From: Raphanus sativus
Lineage: Eukaryota > Streptophyta > Magnoliopsida > Brassicales > Brassicaceae
NCBI RefSeq assembly: GCF_000801105.2
Contig: NC_079515.1
Location: 16,244,001 to 16,308,000 of the forward strand
Length of the DNA: 64,000 nucleotides
Direction: 5' to 3'
Made by a program: the position numbers and the translations under genes. This document shows, one piece after another, positions 33,067 to 45,600 of the stretch. A model generated the notes under the pieces. The model saw only the letters and a list, made by a program, of their open reading frames with translations. It ran no database searches and was not told the DNA's origin. Numbering within the stretch: the first letter of the stretch is position 1; each line of letters starts with the position of its first letter.

Positions 33067-33904
33067 ACTGTGGGAACCGAAATTCGCACCGTCAATATTT
33101 CGTATAAATTAGGAAAGTAAGAAAACCCTAATTTCCCAGAGGTCCCAGATTTCTGAGAAACCACACGTCAAGCAATCCGAACACGACAATAACGAGAAAT
33201 AAAAATAAGAAATCGCAAAAAAAAATAGCAAGAAGAATTTTATTCCGAATCCGCGTTTGAGCGTAACAACAACAAGATAACGTGCTTCGGCTACAAGAGC
33301 AGTCGGCGAGATCCCTAGTTCTAATACCCGAAGGTGGCTAAACCTAATTGAGTCGCAGCTCGAATAACAAAAACGGAAAGTTGCCTAAATGCTCTAAGTG
33401 ATAAGTTTGCTCTGAGAAAAGTGTCTCCCTATGCCTCTCGCCTTGAACTCCTTATATACTCCTTCCAAGGTCGGTTTACGCTTCCCCCTTTTGCCCATAA
33501 GCCGTCATAGTCGAAAAATGGGAATATTCCATTTTTTCCTATCTTCCTGATTATCTGCAGATAGTTTCCATTTATCCGCAGAAACTGATGCTTATCCTCC
33601 AAGCATAAACCATCATAAGGTTTAAGGGTTTTTAAGAAATCGTAAGTGGGCCTCGAATCAAGTTTAGGACCCTTTGGGCCGTCTTTTCGATTTGAGACAT
33701 CTTTTACGATTTCTCTGATAAAGTTAAGTTTCCGCGGTTTTATCGAAAACCGAACGGACGATCCCATTTGATCGAGAGGTCAAGAAATGGTTAGTCGTGG
33801 CTTGCGGAGAATTGTTATACGGATAGCCGAGAATGCATAGTTTTACGTCGTATCGTCGTTTCGGAAGACTTCGGACGTTTCGAAAAATGATCGATGTACG
33901 AATG

Positions 33905-34135
33905 CTCGATCGCTATAGCGACCAAAATTTGTCCGCAACTCGGTCGCTATAGCGACTGAGCTCTTATACGGAGCTCAGTCTCTATAGCGACCGAGCCGTG
34001 TCCGAAGCTCAGTCGCTATAGAGACCGAGCTGAAATCGCTGCTCGCTCGCTATAGCGACCGAGCATGGTCTCGTGATCAGATCGCTATAGCAACCGAGCT
34101 CTTGTTAGTGACCCGATCGCCATCGCGATCGAGTT
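33905..34135. repeat. ATAGCG palindrome array in the element B 5' LTR
   Basis: Six copies of GGTCGCTATAGCGACC or variants, arranged as at 26905-27115. The last copies also form the outer part of the large hairpin 34048-34629. Confidence 0.88.
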
Positions 34136-34629
34136 TGTGCCGTGGACTGAACTCCATTGTCCAAGCGTCTGAAACCATTGCGAGACTACGATGCTCTTAG
34201 GATGCTTGTTTGCGGATGTTTGGACCTTCGATAACATCGTACCGTGGATTTAAGAAATCGTCACTTTCTTAAATCGGTTATTTCCTAGTCATTGATTAAG
34301 AAATCGTTAATTTCTTAAGTCGTTGATTAAGAAATTGTCGATTTCTTAAGTCGTTGTTTAAGAAATCGTCGATTTCTTAAGTCATTGATTAAGAAATCAA
34401 CGATTTAAGAAATCAACGATTTCTTAAATCAACGGTTCGATGTTATCGAAGGTCCAAACATCCGCAAACAAGCATCCTAAGAGCATCGTAGTCTCGCAAT
34501 GGTTTCAGACGCTTGGACAATGGAGTTCAGTCCACGGCACAAACCCGATCGCGATGGCGATCGGGTCACGAACAAGAGCTCGGTTGCTATAGCGATCTGA
34601 TCACGAGACCATGCTCGGTCGCTATAGCG
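34048..34629. repeat. Large inverted duplication (arms about 230 bases)
   Basis: Sequence at about 34048-34280 is repeated as reverse complement at about 34396-34629 (for example CTTGTTTGCGGATGTTTGG at 34206 and its inverse at 34453). The centre is filled with AAGAAATCG / CGATTTCTT repeats that are themselves inverted. Transcription of this LTR would give a long fold-back RNA. Confidence 0.85.
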
Positions 34630-34792
34630 TTGTTTTAGAGAATCGTTGTCTTAAAACAAGATTTTTCCGCAAGTTTTTCCGCAAGTTTTTCGTATAATTT
34701 TTCTTTTCTCGAAAACGTTGAAATTCTTAAATAAATAATTTTTAACGGAAATTTGGATGCCAACTTTGCCTTGTCCGATTTCGACCCCAACC

Positions 34793-36214
34793 GTTATGCA
34801 GGGCATGCACCTGAAAAGAAAAGAAAGAAAAATTTATCAGTGACAATTAAAAGGTAACAAAAAGAAAAACCTAGACTTAACTAAAATCTAATGACAATCA
34901 AAGCTCCCCGGCAACGGCGCCAAATTTGATACTTGCTCAAATTACCCTATAGCAATATTACTCTCATCAAAAGAGGTCAATTGTAGTACTTAGGGATCTA
35001 ATCCACAAGGAGCTGAGGAATCAATAGATCTTATTGTGACTAAGCTAGGCTAAAGATTATTATTATTGCAGTAAAAATAAAAGTAACAAGGAAGTTGGTT
35101 TGAGCAGGACAATTACTCAAGATGATTGGATGGGTTAACTAGTATGATTTAAAAAAGTTAGATCTAAGGTTGCTATTCAGGTTATCAGGATTATAGAGGT
35201 ATGATTCCTATGTGAGATGCTTGCATGATATTAAAGAACCCAACTAAACAATAGCCCAACTGTCATTGCGACCATCTATTACTAGAACCGATGAACACGC
35301 CCAGGCGGGTCATATTTTATGATATCGATCGATATGCCTATGCATGTATCGATCGATATAATGTCGCATGTATCGATTGTCATTTATCCCGCGTCTATCG
35401 ATCGATAACTCTATAGGAGTATCGATCGATCCGCTACTCGTAAGTTTTACCAATCGTAGGTTGAATACAATTCACCAAAAAATCACCCAGTCAGCTGTCG
35501 CTTGTTCTAGGTGAGTTGCTGGCTCTAAGAAGATAGATCCAAGGATTGTGTATTTGTATTCATGTGTAGGTTAGCTATTCCTACACAAGAATTAAGCATG
35601 ATCTTCTGAGATGAATATCACATGCTCAGGTAATCATATTTTGTGCTAATCCTCATACCTATTTGAACCCTAAATGTAACAAATGTGTCTATTCAGATAT
35701 AGCCAAGTAAGACATATACAAAATCATTGAAAGCTTTGTAAATAGAATAGATAAATAAATTGTGTTCAAGAATGCTCTCAGATTTGACAACTCTCTCTCT
35801 CTCTCTCATCAAAACTATGAAACTAAAAGCTATATTAGAAAAACCGTTGTCTACCGAAACACATAGGCAAGACTTAAATACTAGAATAATTAGGTTAAAA
35901 CTCGTCAGGGGCATTATGGTAAATAGATGGTGTCTTGAGCTTCAAGTCGGTTGTGACCAAATGCGGGCTTCTGCGGTTAAGTGTCCATCGATAGCACAGA
36001 GTGTGCATCGATCGACGCGCGTCTCTCCTTGTCGACCTCGAATGGTCGATACGGTCCTTCTCGGGTGTAAACTCTAAAATACTCCAAAATCATCATCTTT
36101 CTTCCATTAGCTCCTGAACCTATAAATATGCAATAAAGACCCAAAAATAGATAGAATATATCCTAAAATACCAATATACAATGCCTAAAAGTGGGTCAAA
36201 ATCATGGTATATCA
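34793..36214 (-). mobile_element. Athila-like 5' region, PBS and LTR, minus strand
   Basis: The 5' untranslated region (34793-34926) holds the PBS TGGCGCCGTTGCCGGGG (minus strand, 34922-34906). The LTR runs from 36214 (TGATATACCATG) to 34927 (AGTATCA), about 1288 bases, with ATCGATCGAT words near 35330-35430. Gag and pol are not present. Confidence 0.8.
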
Positions 36215-36554
36215 AATACATAGGGGAAATATAAGAAGAGTATGATGATGACTACAATAGGAACATCTCATACACTTACGACCAAGATGTGTATCACCCT
36301 ACAGTGGATACAAGGGATGATGAGTATGATGAAGTCTCCACCCGATATGATGAAGTACTATTTCCTTCGCAGAGATGAAGTCCCCACCCGATATGTTTCC
36401 CACCCTTTCATCCAACCACAACATGCAGACATCAACCAGGAAGGCACCAGTCCCAAACTGATCCTGAGATCAGACAATTGGAAATCGATCGACACATCTC
36501 GTTGTGCATCGATCGATACGAAATTTTCTACAGAGCGATGGATTGCCAGCACAC
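36215..36554 (+). mobile_element. Internal fragment of an Athila-like element, + strand
   Basis: An open stretch from about 36228 reads acidic Tyr/Asp-rich sequence (EEYDDDYNRNISYTYDQDVY) and then stops, followed by two ATCGATCGA words (36484, 36509). It sits directly before the start of the + strand LTR, so it is the 3' internal end of an element or a recombinant. Confidence 0.55.
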
Positions 36555-37987
36555 TGATATACCATGGATTTTACCCATTTTTACCCATTGTATATAAGTG
36601 TTTTATATACTATTTACTATGTATTGGAGTCTATTTAGAGTATTTACAGGTTCAGGGACGATTTGGAGATATATGATGATTTTGGTGTCTTTTGGAGTCT
36701 TTCGCAGTGCAAGACTGCACAGACGCTTCAGATGTTTAGCTCTCGATGGAGACCTTCCCACCATTGGATTTAGCCCATATTTGGACACACGATATAGCTT
36801 TACGTTAGCTTTCCAATGCCACCGGTTTGAGGTCAATCTGCATCCTGTAGCAGACGTTATGCCCGATTTACTGAAGAGTGGTCAGTCTGCCTCGCGAGAG
36901 AAGGCTGTCGAGAAGAGGATTGTATGTCGATCGATGCAGCACACTGCATGTCGATCGACAGGGACATCAGAACGTGGGCCAAGTATATTTCACGAGCAAC
37001 TGAATCCCAGGAGTCACCACAAAGTTACCAAAATACCCTTGACGACCAGAAACCCTATTTATGTTATTTCTAAGCCATTGTTGACGGCTACACGCTTTAG
37101 ACGCTTTCATTGTTTCTCTTAGGAGAGAAGGGAGGAACTCCTTGAGAGTCCTCCTGGAACTCCATTGGTTTTGATTTATTTATCTATTGCATTTTCATCT
37201 ATTCATCTATGATTTCTGTGACATACTTCATGTTTGAATAAATCCACCTGTTAGGTTTAGGGTTCAGATAGGTTTGTGGGATTAGCCCCAAACTATACTT
37301 GCTAAGTTGTGATATTCATCAAATGAATTGAACTCTATGCTTGTTCTAGAGTAGCTAACTAGAGCATATATCACTAGGATCTTTGATTATCTTGAATTTT
37401 TTGAACTTGCCTGTCTCCCGTTGAGAAGAACGACAGTTCCTCCTTGAGACCTTGTGTTCATATTCGGCTCGCGCCTAGGCAGATCTAGAAGCCGTCGATC
37501 GATATCCCGACAGGTTAATCGATCGGCACTGCGAAAGGTGTATCGCTCGATATCTCAAAAGGATATCGACCGACTCTTTTTCTGTGTCATCATGCGAAAG
37601 GTGTGGCCAGAGATCTAGATTATTTAACCAGTGATACTTCACTTGAGTTAAGCGGCTGAGATCTATAGTATCATGCAAGCAACTTGTTAGGCATTTATAG
37701 ATATTATAATCCCCAATACCTGAATAGAAGCCCTAGATCTAGCAACCATCCTTCCATCAACTACCTTGGTTACATAAGAACAACTACCTTGTTCGCCCTT
37801 GCAATTTAATATATTTCCTATTTTATTTACTGCTTTATAATCTATTTATTGTTAGCCTAGCTTAATCATATAACTATTAGATCTAGTGTGTGCCTTAGCT
37901 CTTTGTGGATTCGATCCCTAAGTACTATAACTTGACCTCTTTTGATGAGAGTAAAAATCACTCCTTAGGGTAATTTGAGTGATATCA
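36555..37987 (+). repeat. Full-length Athila-like LTR, + strand
   Basis: TGATATACCATGG at 36555 to GTGATATCA at 37987, 1433 bases, with perfect TGATAT...ATATCA ends. It is the reference copy for the fragments at 18991, 23710, 25197 and 34927. No PBS follows, so by context it is a 3' LTR or solo LTR. Confidence 0.82.
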
Positions 37988-38808
37988 CACACTGCTATCT
38001 TATTTTCGCCCTAGAAGCTACTACATCTTCCCAATACGAGGAAGAACATGAAGAGAACCATAAGGAAGCACCAGATACAGATCTACAAGGAGTTCTCACC
38101 AGTTATGGTTTTACATCACATGGAACCATGCTACCCAAATCGAGAGACGCATCACCGTCAGCATCGATTGACATCAGTCCAAGTCGCGGACAACACGAGG
38201 AAAATCCGATCAACACAACCACAAGTGAATCGATCGATACTAGTCCAACCAACATGAAGAAAATTGGAAATTTCAAAAATGGAAATTCCAAATTTGGAAA
38301 AGGTGGAGCTATAGAGCACTATAAAAGAAGCAACGAGGTAGACGTTATTTCTCAAACCCTAGAAGTAGTCAAGATGCATCAGCCACATTCCAAACCTCAA
38401 GCTAATGGAGAAGCATTTAGTTGCAGACTTCCCCATCAGCTACACAACAAAAAATCAATCGACGAGCATTCATTAGCATCGATCGATAATCAACCCTTAC
38501 CATCTGACTTTAATCCTAATTCTAAGTTAGATAATGATTATCTAACAACAGATAAATTTGGTAATTTCAGGGACACAGAAGGCCAAAGAAGAGCTGGAAG
38601 GAAACCGATGAAGGCTACAGATCTAGCTACCTACAGCAGAGAAGAGTTGGATGAGAGGCTGAATGATATCCACACCATTCAGTACGATTCAATGAATGAT
38701 TTCAAGTGCAAGCTTGATAGTGTCTACCATCCACTCAATGACAAGATTATCTGGCTGACCAAGACCCTGAAGCAGCTTTCAAACAATGTCATCATCATCT
38801 TAAAGTGA
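37975..38808 (+). pseudogene. Athila-like internal ORF fragment 1 (SID-rich, coiled-coil tail)
   Basis: A 277-codon frame with no start context of its own. It contains repeated SID triplets encoded by ATCGAT words (ASIDISPS, ESIDTSPT, KSIDEHSLASIDNQ) in a low-complexity N-terminal part and a helical C-terminal module (LDERLNDIHTIQYDSMNDFK, then YHPLNDKIIWLTKTLKQLSN). It resembles the internal ORF of Athila-type elements lying upstream of the 3' untranslated region; function unknown. It follows immediately on the LTR, so its 5' part is lost. Confidence 0.5.
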
Positions 38809-38838
38809 CAGAAAAGAGAAACTCCATCAAGGATTTCT

Positions 38839-39168
38839 ATGCCCTCAACATCGACCGACAACCGACGGATACCATCGACCGATCCAGATTACTCAAGATC
38901 GATCGATAATAACATTAGTAAATCGATCTACAGACGCTTTATCAGATTGGAAGACAACTTATATTCTTTTGAAGAAACACTTGGTCATTCCTACTACCCA
39001 ATGAGCGATGTCATGGATGCACTATCCAAGAGAATGGATGCTTTGCAACAGGAGATGGAGACAATTCAGAAGCAACTCGATTCACAACAGAAGACACCTC
39101 CACCAATCTATACCCCTACACCTATATCAGTCGTCTACCCACAAGCACCAGCCGATGAGCAGACATAA
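38839..39168 (+). pseudogene. Athila-like internal ORF fragment 2
   Basis: A 109-codon frame ending in a proline-rich PPPIYTPTPISVVYPQAP. The helical section (RRFIRLEDNLYSFEETLGHS, then SDVMDALSKRMDALQQEMET) looks like a diverged copy of the C-terminal module of fragment 1, so the protein was built from repeated coiled-coil modules. Separated from fragment 1 by a stop at 38808. Confidence 0.45.
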
Positions 39169-39359
39169 TAGATCGACGCCAGGGATGTTGCATCGACCGA
39201 TTGCTACACCAACCACGACGGATGTAATTCAGAATTCCACTACAAGCCTAAGTATGGAGCAAGAGCACATGACACCCATATGAGACAGAAGAGAAGTTGG
39301 TCATTTACATCAGAAGATCCAGCAACTCAAAGAAGAAAAGCAACATACACTCAGGAGGA

Positions 39360-39711
39360 AGTTGACAAGATGATTGCTGAGATATATGACACCTTAAAGT
39401 ATTCATAGGATGACTACTACAAGAGGTTTGATGAAATCTACTTTTCCTTTGATTGCAACATCTCTATTTTGCATTCAAAGACAGATAATTTAGAGAAGGA
39501 GATCAAGGACATTCAGCGACAACTTGCGAATCAACCCTACAAATCGATCGACATACCAATTTATGTATCGCTCGGCGATGGTACTTGGAAAGCGATCGAC
39601 GCAGAAGAAGATGCATCAATCGATACTGATACACCAGCAGTCCGACAGGAAAAACCCACGGACGGTGTGCTACCTAAACCACATGAAGAACTGTCCAAGC
39701 ATTCAACATAA
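39360..39711 (+). pseudogene. Athila-like internal ORF fragment 3 (in duplicated segment)
   Basis: A third module: IYDTLKYS, an in-frame TAG at 39408, then DDYYKRFDEIYFSFDCNISI and HSKTDNLEKEIKDIQRQLAN, then YKSIDIPIYVSLGDG with further SID triplets, ending at 39711. An identical frame recurs at 42750-42992 in the duplicate. Confidence 0.5.
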
Positions 39712-41057
39712 GATTACCACCACCATCAGTTCAACATGGAAGATTTAGACAGGAGGTTACAAGTTATCAAAGATGACTTAGCAGATATGCACCAGAGAAG
39801 GACTAGATCAGATGGCGCCACAAGAAGCCTCACTGCAACTCAGTCCACAGAAGAGGGAGATGTTTGAACAACAGCAAACAACTGCTCCTACCACAACTAA
39901 GTCATTCAACCTCCAAAGTCAAGCTAAATGACTATAACAAAGACGCTGAGTGGGAGGCAACCCACTATTAGGTATTTTTACTATTATTATCTATGTTTAC
40001 TACTTATTATTGTCATTATTTTATGCAGGTCTAAGAAAATATTAAAAAAAAGATCCAAGTAGACGTTTACCTTCTCTATCGACCGACGCGACCAAGTCGA
40101 CATCGATCGACATCACTAAATCCGCCACGATCGACACTCTTTCATCTACATCGATCGATATGGTATCGGTCAGGTATAACGTTCTAACTTGTTCAATTCA
40201 TTACTTATAATTATGTTTTTATAAACTCCGATTGTTTTACACTGGGGACAGAGTAATTTAAGTCTAAGGGGATTACTAATTATTATCTATTATTTTGAGT
40301 TTTTATAAAAAATGTTTTTCAAAAAGTTTTTATTTAGTCAAGAAGGAGACAATTATCATATTTGTATATATTTATCATTTTCTAGACCAGTTTTAGATTT
40401 ACTAATTACAGAAGTGCTAGAGATACTAAATTGGATCAACTTGTCTACTATTTTTGAACTTACTGAGAATGTTTGAATGAACCAAAACTGACCTCCAACC
40501 TAATACTGACATCACCTGCTTGTCTTGGGGCTTGGTGTACATGGGATCAGATTCTTCAAAGAAGTCTGGAAGGTAAAGCCTTGTATATTTACATTTTTCT
40601 CTCTCAATTTCGAAATCTTAGGATAGTTTAGAATAGATTATGAAAAAAACGAAAAAAGTAAAAAAAAAAAGAAAAGAAAAAGAAAAAGAGAAAAATGTTT
40701 ATTTAGATTTTATTATAAGGAAAATAGTTCGAACATGACTTGGTGACAACAACCATTAAGGCTTGATTCACAAGAATTCTATAGGTAAAGGATTTGAACA
40801 GGACTTGGTGGCTACAACCAATAATGTTGCTTCATATAAATCCTAGGATATAGGTCAAAAAGAAGTGAATAGGATTTGGTGGCTAAAACTATTAAAGCTT
40901 GATTCATGGGAAGCCTGTCCAATCTTGGTCAATAAATTGACTGAGAGAAATTAGAAGAGAACATCCTTGCATCCTGTTAAAGCTTGAATAGGAACTATTG
41001 TTTACCTGCAGGTCCAAATATTCCTTTTTGAACATCCTTGCATCCTGTGATCGATAC
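39712..41057 (+). other. Athila-like 3' untranslated region
   Basis: Contains GAGTGGGAGGCAACCCACTA (39947) and ACTGGGGACAGAGTAATTTAAG (40240), words typical of Athila-type 3' regions, a long purine tract (about 40643-40695), and three tandem copies of a roughly 65-base unit with GACTTGGTGGC(T/A)ACAACCA (near 40737, 40803 and 40876). No protein-coding frame. Confidence 0.6.
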
Positions 41058-41153
41058 TGTTATGGTATTTTTGTGTAGGGTCGTTTTAGTAGTACGGAAC
41101 ACTAGAACATTTGTAATAGAAAGCAATAAATCGAGGCTAGAAGAGATGTTTAT
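41058..41153 (-). mobile_element. LTR scrap of the element C family, copy 1
   Basis: TGTTATGGTATTTTTGTGTAG, then GGTCGTTTTAGTAGTACGGA, matches the first 95 or so bases at 23270-23365. It is cut by the family A LTR at 41154, showing nested insertion. Confidence 0.7.
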
Positions 41154-42660
41154 TGTTGGAACCAAAATTCACACCGTCGATTTTAATGAATAAAATCGGA
41201 GGAAAGCCAAGCTAACCCGACTTTCCCTGGAGGTCCGGATTCTCTACGATAGCCAACGACAAGTGACTGAACAAATGCGGAAAATATAGAAAGATAACAA
41301 AACGATTTTTACGGAAAGTAGATCTATATTTTCGAATTCGCGTAAGAGGATTGCGATTATTACAAAAGACTATAAGAGCTTTGGCTGCGAGAACAGGCAA
41401 CGATATTCCTAGTTCTAGCCGCCTAAGACCTTAAACCTAATTGAGTCGCAGCTCGATAACAAAAGACGAAAACAATACGAAAAAGGTTTTGTTAAGATTT
41501 GGGACTGGACCTTATAAAGAAAGGCTGCCTACCTACCCCTTTCGAGGATCAAGTCGGACGTAATTCAGTTAGAAAGAATTGAACAAGAGATCGAACTGTC
41601 GACGGAGTTCGTCTAGTATGAGCGTTGGTCATAGAAACGGGCATGTCGAGAATAATGCCTAGGGTTTCTATGTGCGGAACTCTAAGTAAAAGAATCATTA
41701 GATCCTTCCGAGAGGAACAGAGGTCTGCGGACAACATAAAAATAGAACAAGAGGCGGCGGGACGTTCTAGGTCATGCCTTGCTAGTCTGACCACCTAAGT
41801 TCTAAGTTCTCTAAGTCTAAAATCTCGGATCTGCTCTCTTCTTCGGATCCCTTTCTCTTCTGCTCCAGCCCTCCTTATATACATGTCTAGGTCGATCGGT
41901 GGCCTTTCTACTCTTTCGCCTTTGGGGCCAAGTTCATCTCTTTTCGGGAATATCCCATTTTTCGTCGATCTTCATAATTATCTTCGAACTTTTACGTTTA
42001 TCCTCGGAAACTCGACATTTATCCTATTATTGGGAAATAGAATAAACTGTCATAGCTTTATTGGGCCTGAACCCTAAAAACCGTAAGTGAATCCGTGGAC
42101 ACGTTTAAAGCCCTTGAACGTTTATACGATTTCTCGGAAAGATTGTCTTTCTTTGCAAAATAAATCGTATAGCTTAAAGAGTCGATGTTCAAGTCGATCG
42201 TTCTTGTTTTACACGATACACTTTACGAGAAAACCAACCCTCTCAGTTTTAGTCGTAAAACTTCGACGATAACTTTAATCGAGACGAACCAAGAGACACT
42301 AGGTCCGTAGCTGAGATGACACGACCATACGAAAGTGTACGGAAGTCACGGGAATTGATCTATGTTTGGACAGGCCGAACGCAAAGGAATCTGCCTTGGA
42401 ACTTCAAAGAGGCTGTTCTCTCAAACTGTGAGGACCCAGAAAACGATCAAGATATCAAATCGAAACCCTCGCTGAGACGAATCCGTCAGTGGGTGCAGCC
42501 GCCTGCGCCCGTAGCCACGACACAGTCGCTGCCGCCGGCGCCCGGAGCCACGACACGGTCGCAGCTGCTGGCGCCCGGGGCCACGTCTCGGTTGCAGCCG
42601 CTGGCACCCAGGGCCTCGTCTTGGTTGCAGCCGCTGGCGCCCAGGGCCTCGTCTTGGTTG
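41154..42660 (-). repeat. Family A LTR, truncated by the duplication junction
   Basis: Begins TGTTGGAACCAAAATTCACA (complement of the LTR end) and resembles the LTR end of element A in the ACCGTCGATTTTAA / AAGCTAGG region. It stops within the GC-rich repeats at 42660. Confidence 0.75.
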
Positions 42661-45600
42661 AGATATATGACACCTTAAAGTATTCATAGGATGACTACTA
42701 CAAGAGGTTTGATGAAATCTACTTTTCCTTTGATTGCAACATCTCTATTTTGCATTCAAAGACAGATAATTTAGAGAAGGAGATCAAGGACATTCAGCGA
42801 CAACTTGCGAATCAACCCTACAAATCGATTGACATACCAATTTATGTATCGCTCGGCGATGGTACTTGGAAAGCGATCGACGCAGAAGAAGATGCATCAA
42901 TCGATACTGATACACCAGCAGTCCGACAGGAAAAACCCACGGACGGTGTGCTACCTAAACCACATGAAGAACTGTCCAAGCATTCAACATAAGATTACCA
43001 CCACCATCAGTTCAACATGGAAGATTTAGACAGGAGGTTACAAGTTATCAAAGATGACTTAGCAGATATGCACCAGAGAAGGACTAGATCAGATGGCGCC
43101 ACAAGAAGCCTCACTGCAACTCAGTCCACAGAAGAGGGAGATGTTTGAACAACAGCAAACAACTGCTCCTACCACAACTAAGTCATTCAACCTCCAAAGT
43201 CAAGCTAAATGACTATAACAAAGACGCTGAGTGGGAGGCAACCCACTATTAGGTATTTTTACTATTATTATCTATGTTTACTACTTATTATCGTCATTAT
43301 TTTATGCAGGTCTAAGAAAATATTTTAAAAAAAGATCCAAGTAGATGTTTACCTTCTCTATCGACCGACGCGACCAAGTCGACATCGATCGACATCACTA
43401 AATCCGCCATGATCGACACTCTTTCATCTACATCGATCGATATGGTATCGGTCAGGTATAACGTTCTAACTTGTTCAATTCATTACTTATAATTATGTTT
43501 TTATAAACTCCGATTGTTTTACACTGGGGACAGAGTAATTTAAGTCTAAGGGGATTACTAATTATTATCTATTATTTTGAGTTTTTATAAAAAAAAATGT
43601 TTTTCAAAAAGTTTTTATTTAGTCAAGAAGGAGACAATTATCTTATTTCTATATATTTATCATTTTCTAGACCAGTTTTAGATTTACTAATTACAAAAGT
43701 GCTAGAGATACTAAATTGGATCAACCTGTCCACTATGTTTGCACTTACTGAGAATGTTTGAATGAACCAAAACAGACCTCCAACCTAATACTGACATCAC
43801 CTGCTTGTCTTGGGGCTTGGTATACATGGGATCAGATTCTTCAAACAAGTCTGGAAGGTAAAGCCTTGTATATTTACATTTTTCTCTCTCAATTTCGAAA
43901 TCTTAGGATAGTTTAGAATAGATTATGAAAAAACGAAAAAAGTAAAAAAAAAAGAAAAGAAAAAGAAAAAGAGAAAAATGTTTATTTAGATTTTATTATA
44001 AGGAAAATAGTTCGAACATGACTTGGTGGCAACAACCATTAAGGCTTGATTCACAAGAATTCTATAGGTAAAGGATTTGAACAGGACTTGGTGGCTACAA
44101 CCAATAATGTTGCTTCATATAAATCCTAGGATATAGGTCAAAAAGAAGTTAATAGGATTTGGTGGCTAAAACTATTAAAGCTTGATTCATGGGAAGCCTG
44201 TCCAATCTTGGTCAATAAATTGACTGAGAGAAATTAGAAGAGAACATCCTTGCATCCTGTTAAAGCTTGAATAGGAACTATTGTTTACCTGCAGGTCCAA
44301 ATATTCCTTTTTGAACATCCTTGCATCCTGTGATCGATACTGTTATGGTATTTTTGTGTAGGGTCGTTTTAGTAGTACGGAACACTAGAACATCTGTAAT
44401 AGAAAGCAATAAATCGAGGCTAGAAGAGATGTTTATTTTTGGAACCAAAATTCACACCGTCGATTTTAATGAATAAAATTGGAGGAAAGCCAAGCTAACC
44501 CGACTTTCCCTGGAGGTCCGGATTCTCTACGATAGCCAATGACAAGTGACTGAACAAATGCGGAAAATATAGAAAGATAACAAAACGATTTTTACGGAAA
44601 GTAGATCTATATTTTCGAATTCGCGTAAGAGGATTGCGATTATTACAAAAGACTGTAAGAGCTTTGGCTGCGAGAACAGGCAACAATATTCCTAGTTCTA
44701 GCCGCCTAAGACCTTAAACCTAATTGAGTCGCAGCTCGATAACAAAAGACGAAAACAATACGAAAAAGGTTTTGTTAAGATTTGGGACTGGACCTTATAA
44801 AGAAAGGCTGCCTACCTACCCCTTTCGAGGATCAAGTCGGACGTAATCCAGTTAGAAAGAATTGAACAAGAGATCGAACTGCCGACGGAGTTCGTCTAGT
44901 ATGAGCGTTGGTCATAGAAACGGACATGTCGAGAATAATGCCTAGGGTTTCTATGTGCGGAACTCTAAGTAAAAGAATCATTAGATCCTTCCGAGAGGAA
45001 CAGAGGTCTGCGGACAACATAAAAATAGAACAAGAGGCGGCCGGACGTTCTAGGTCCTGCCTTGCTAGTCTGACCACCTAAGTTCTAAGTTCTCTAAGTC
45101 TAAAATCTCGGATCTGCTCTCTTCTTCGGATCCCTTTCTCTTCTGCTCCAGCCCTCCTTATATACATGTCTAGGTCGATCGGTGGCCTTTCTACTCTTTC
45201 GCCTTTGGGGCCAAGTTCATCTCTTTTCGGGAATATCCCATTTTTCGTCGATCTTCATAATTATCTTCGAACTTTTACGTTTATCCTCGGAAACTCGACA
45301 TTTATCCTATTATTGGGAGGGAAATAGAATAAACTGTCATAGCTTTATTGGGCCTGAACCCTAAAAACCGTAAGTGAATCCGTGGACACGTTTAAAGCCC
45401 TTGAACATTTATACGATTTCTCGGAAAGATTGTCTTTCTTTGTAAAATAAATCGTATAGCTTAAAGAGTCGATGTTCAAGTCGATCGTTCTTGTTTTACA
45501 CGATACACTTTACGAGAAAACCAACCCTCTCAGTTTTAGTCGTAAAACTTCGACGATAACTTTAATCGAGACGAACCAAGAGACACTAGGTCCGTAGCTG

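Larger units (their letters stand above)
26071..34792 (-). mobile_element. Tat-lineage gypsy element B, RT/RNase H/integrase deleted
   Basis: Minus strand: LTR 34792-33069, PBS, gag, protease (to 30809), then directly the post-integrase untranslated block, an ORF on the + strand, and LTR 27470-26071. The pol region between protease and the 3' block is missing, with the junction near 30620-30808. The two LTRs belong to one family but differ greatly in length (1400 and 1724), and the flanks give no matching target-site duplication (TAAAAC to the left, CGTTAT to the right). It may be a recombinant of two insertions. Confidence 0.82.
33069..34792 (-). repeat. 5' LTR of element B with an internal inverted duplication
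   Basis: Starts at 34792 next to GGTTGGGGTCGAAATCGG (final base changed from the usual TGTTGGGG) and ends TTTCGGTTCCCACA at 33069. It is 324 bases longer than the other LTR, mainly through an inverted copy of its own palindrome array (34396-34629). Confidence 0.85.
39380..42660 (+). repeat. Tandem duplication, copy 1 (3281 bases)
   Basis: Direct repeat of 42661 onwards with offset 3281-3283. Copy 1 spans Athila ORF fragment 3, its 3' region, an element-C-type LTR scrap and a family A LTR, and stops inside that LTR's GC array. The start shares TG with the sequence before copy 2. Copies differ by scattered substitutions and small indels (about 1%), so this is not an exact assembly echo. Confidence 0.93.
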
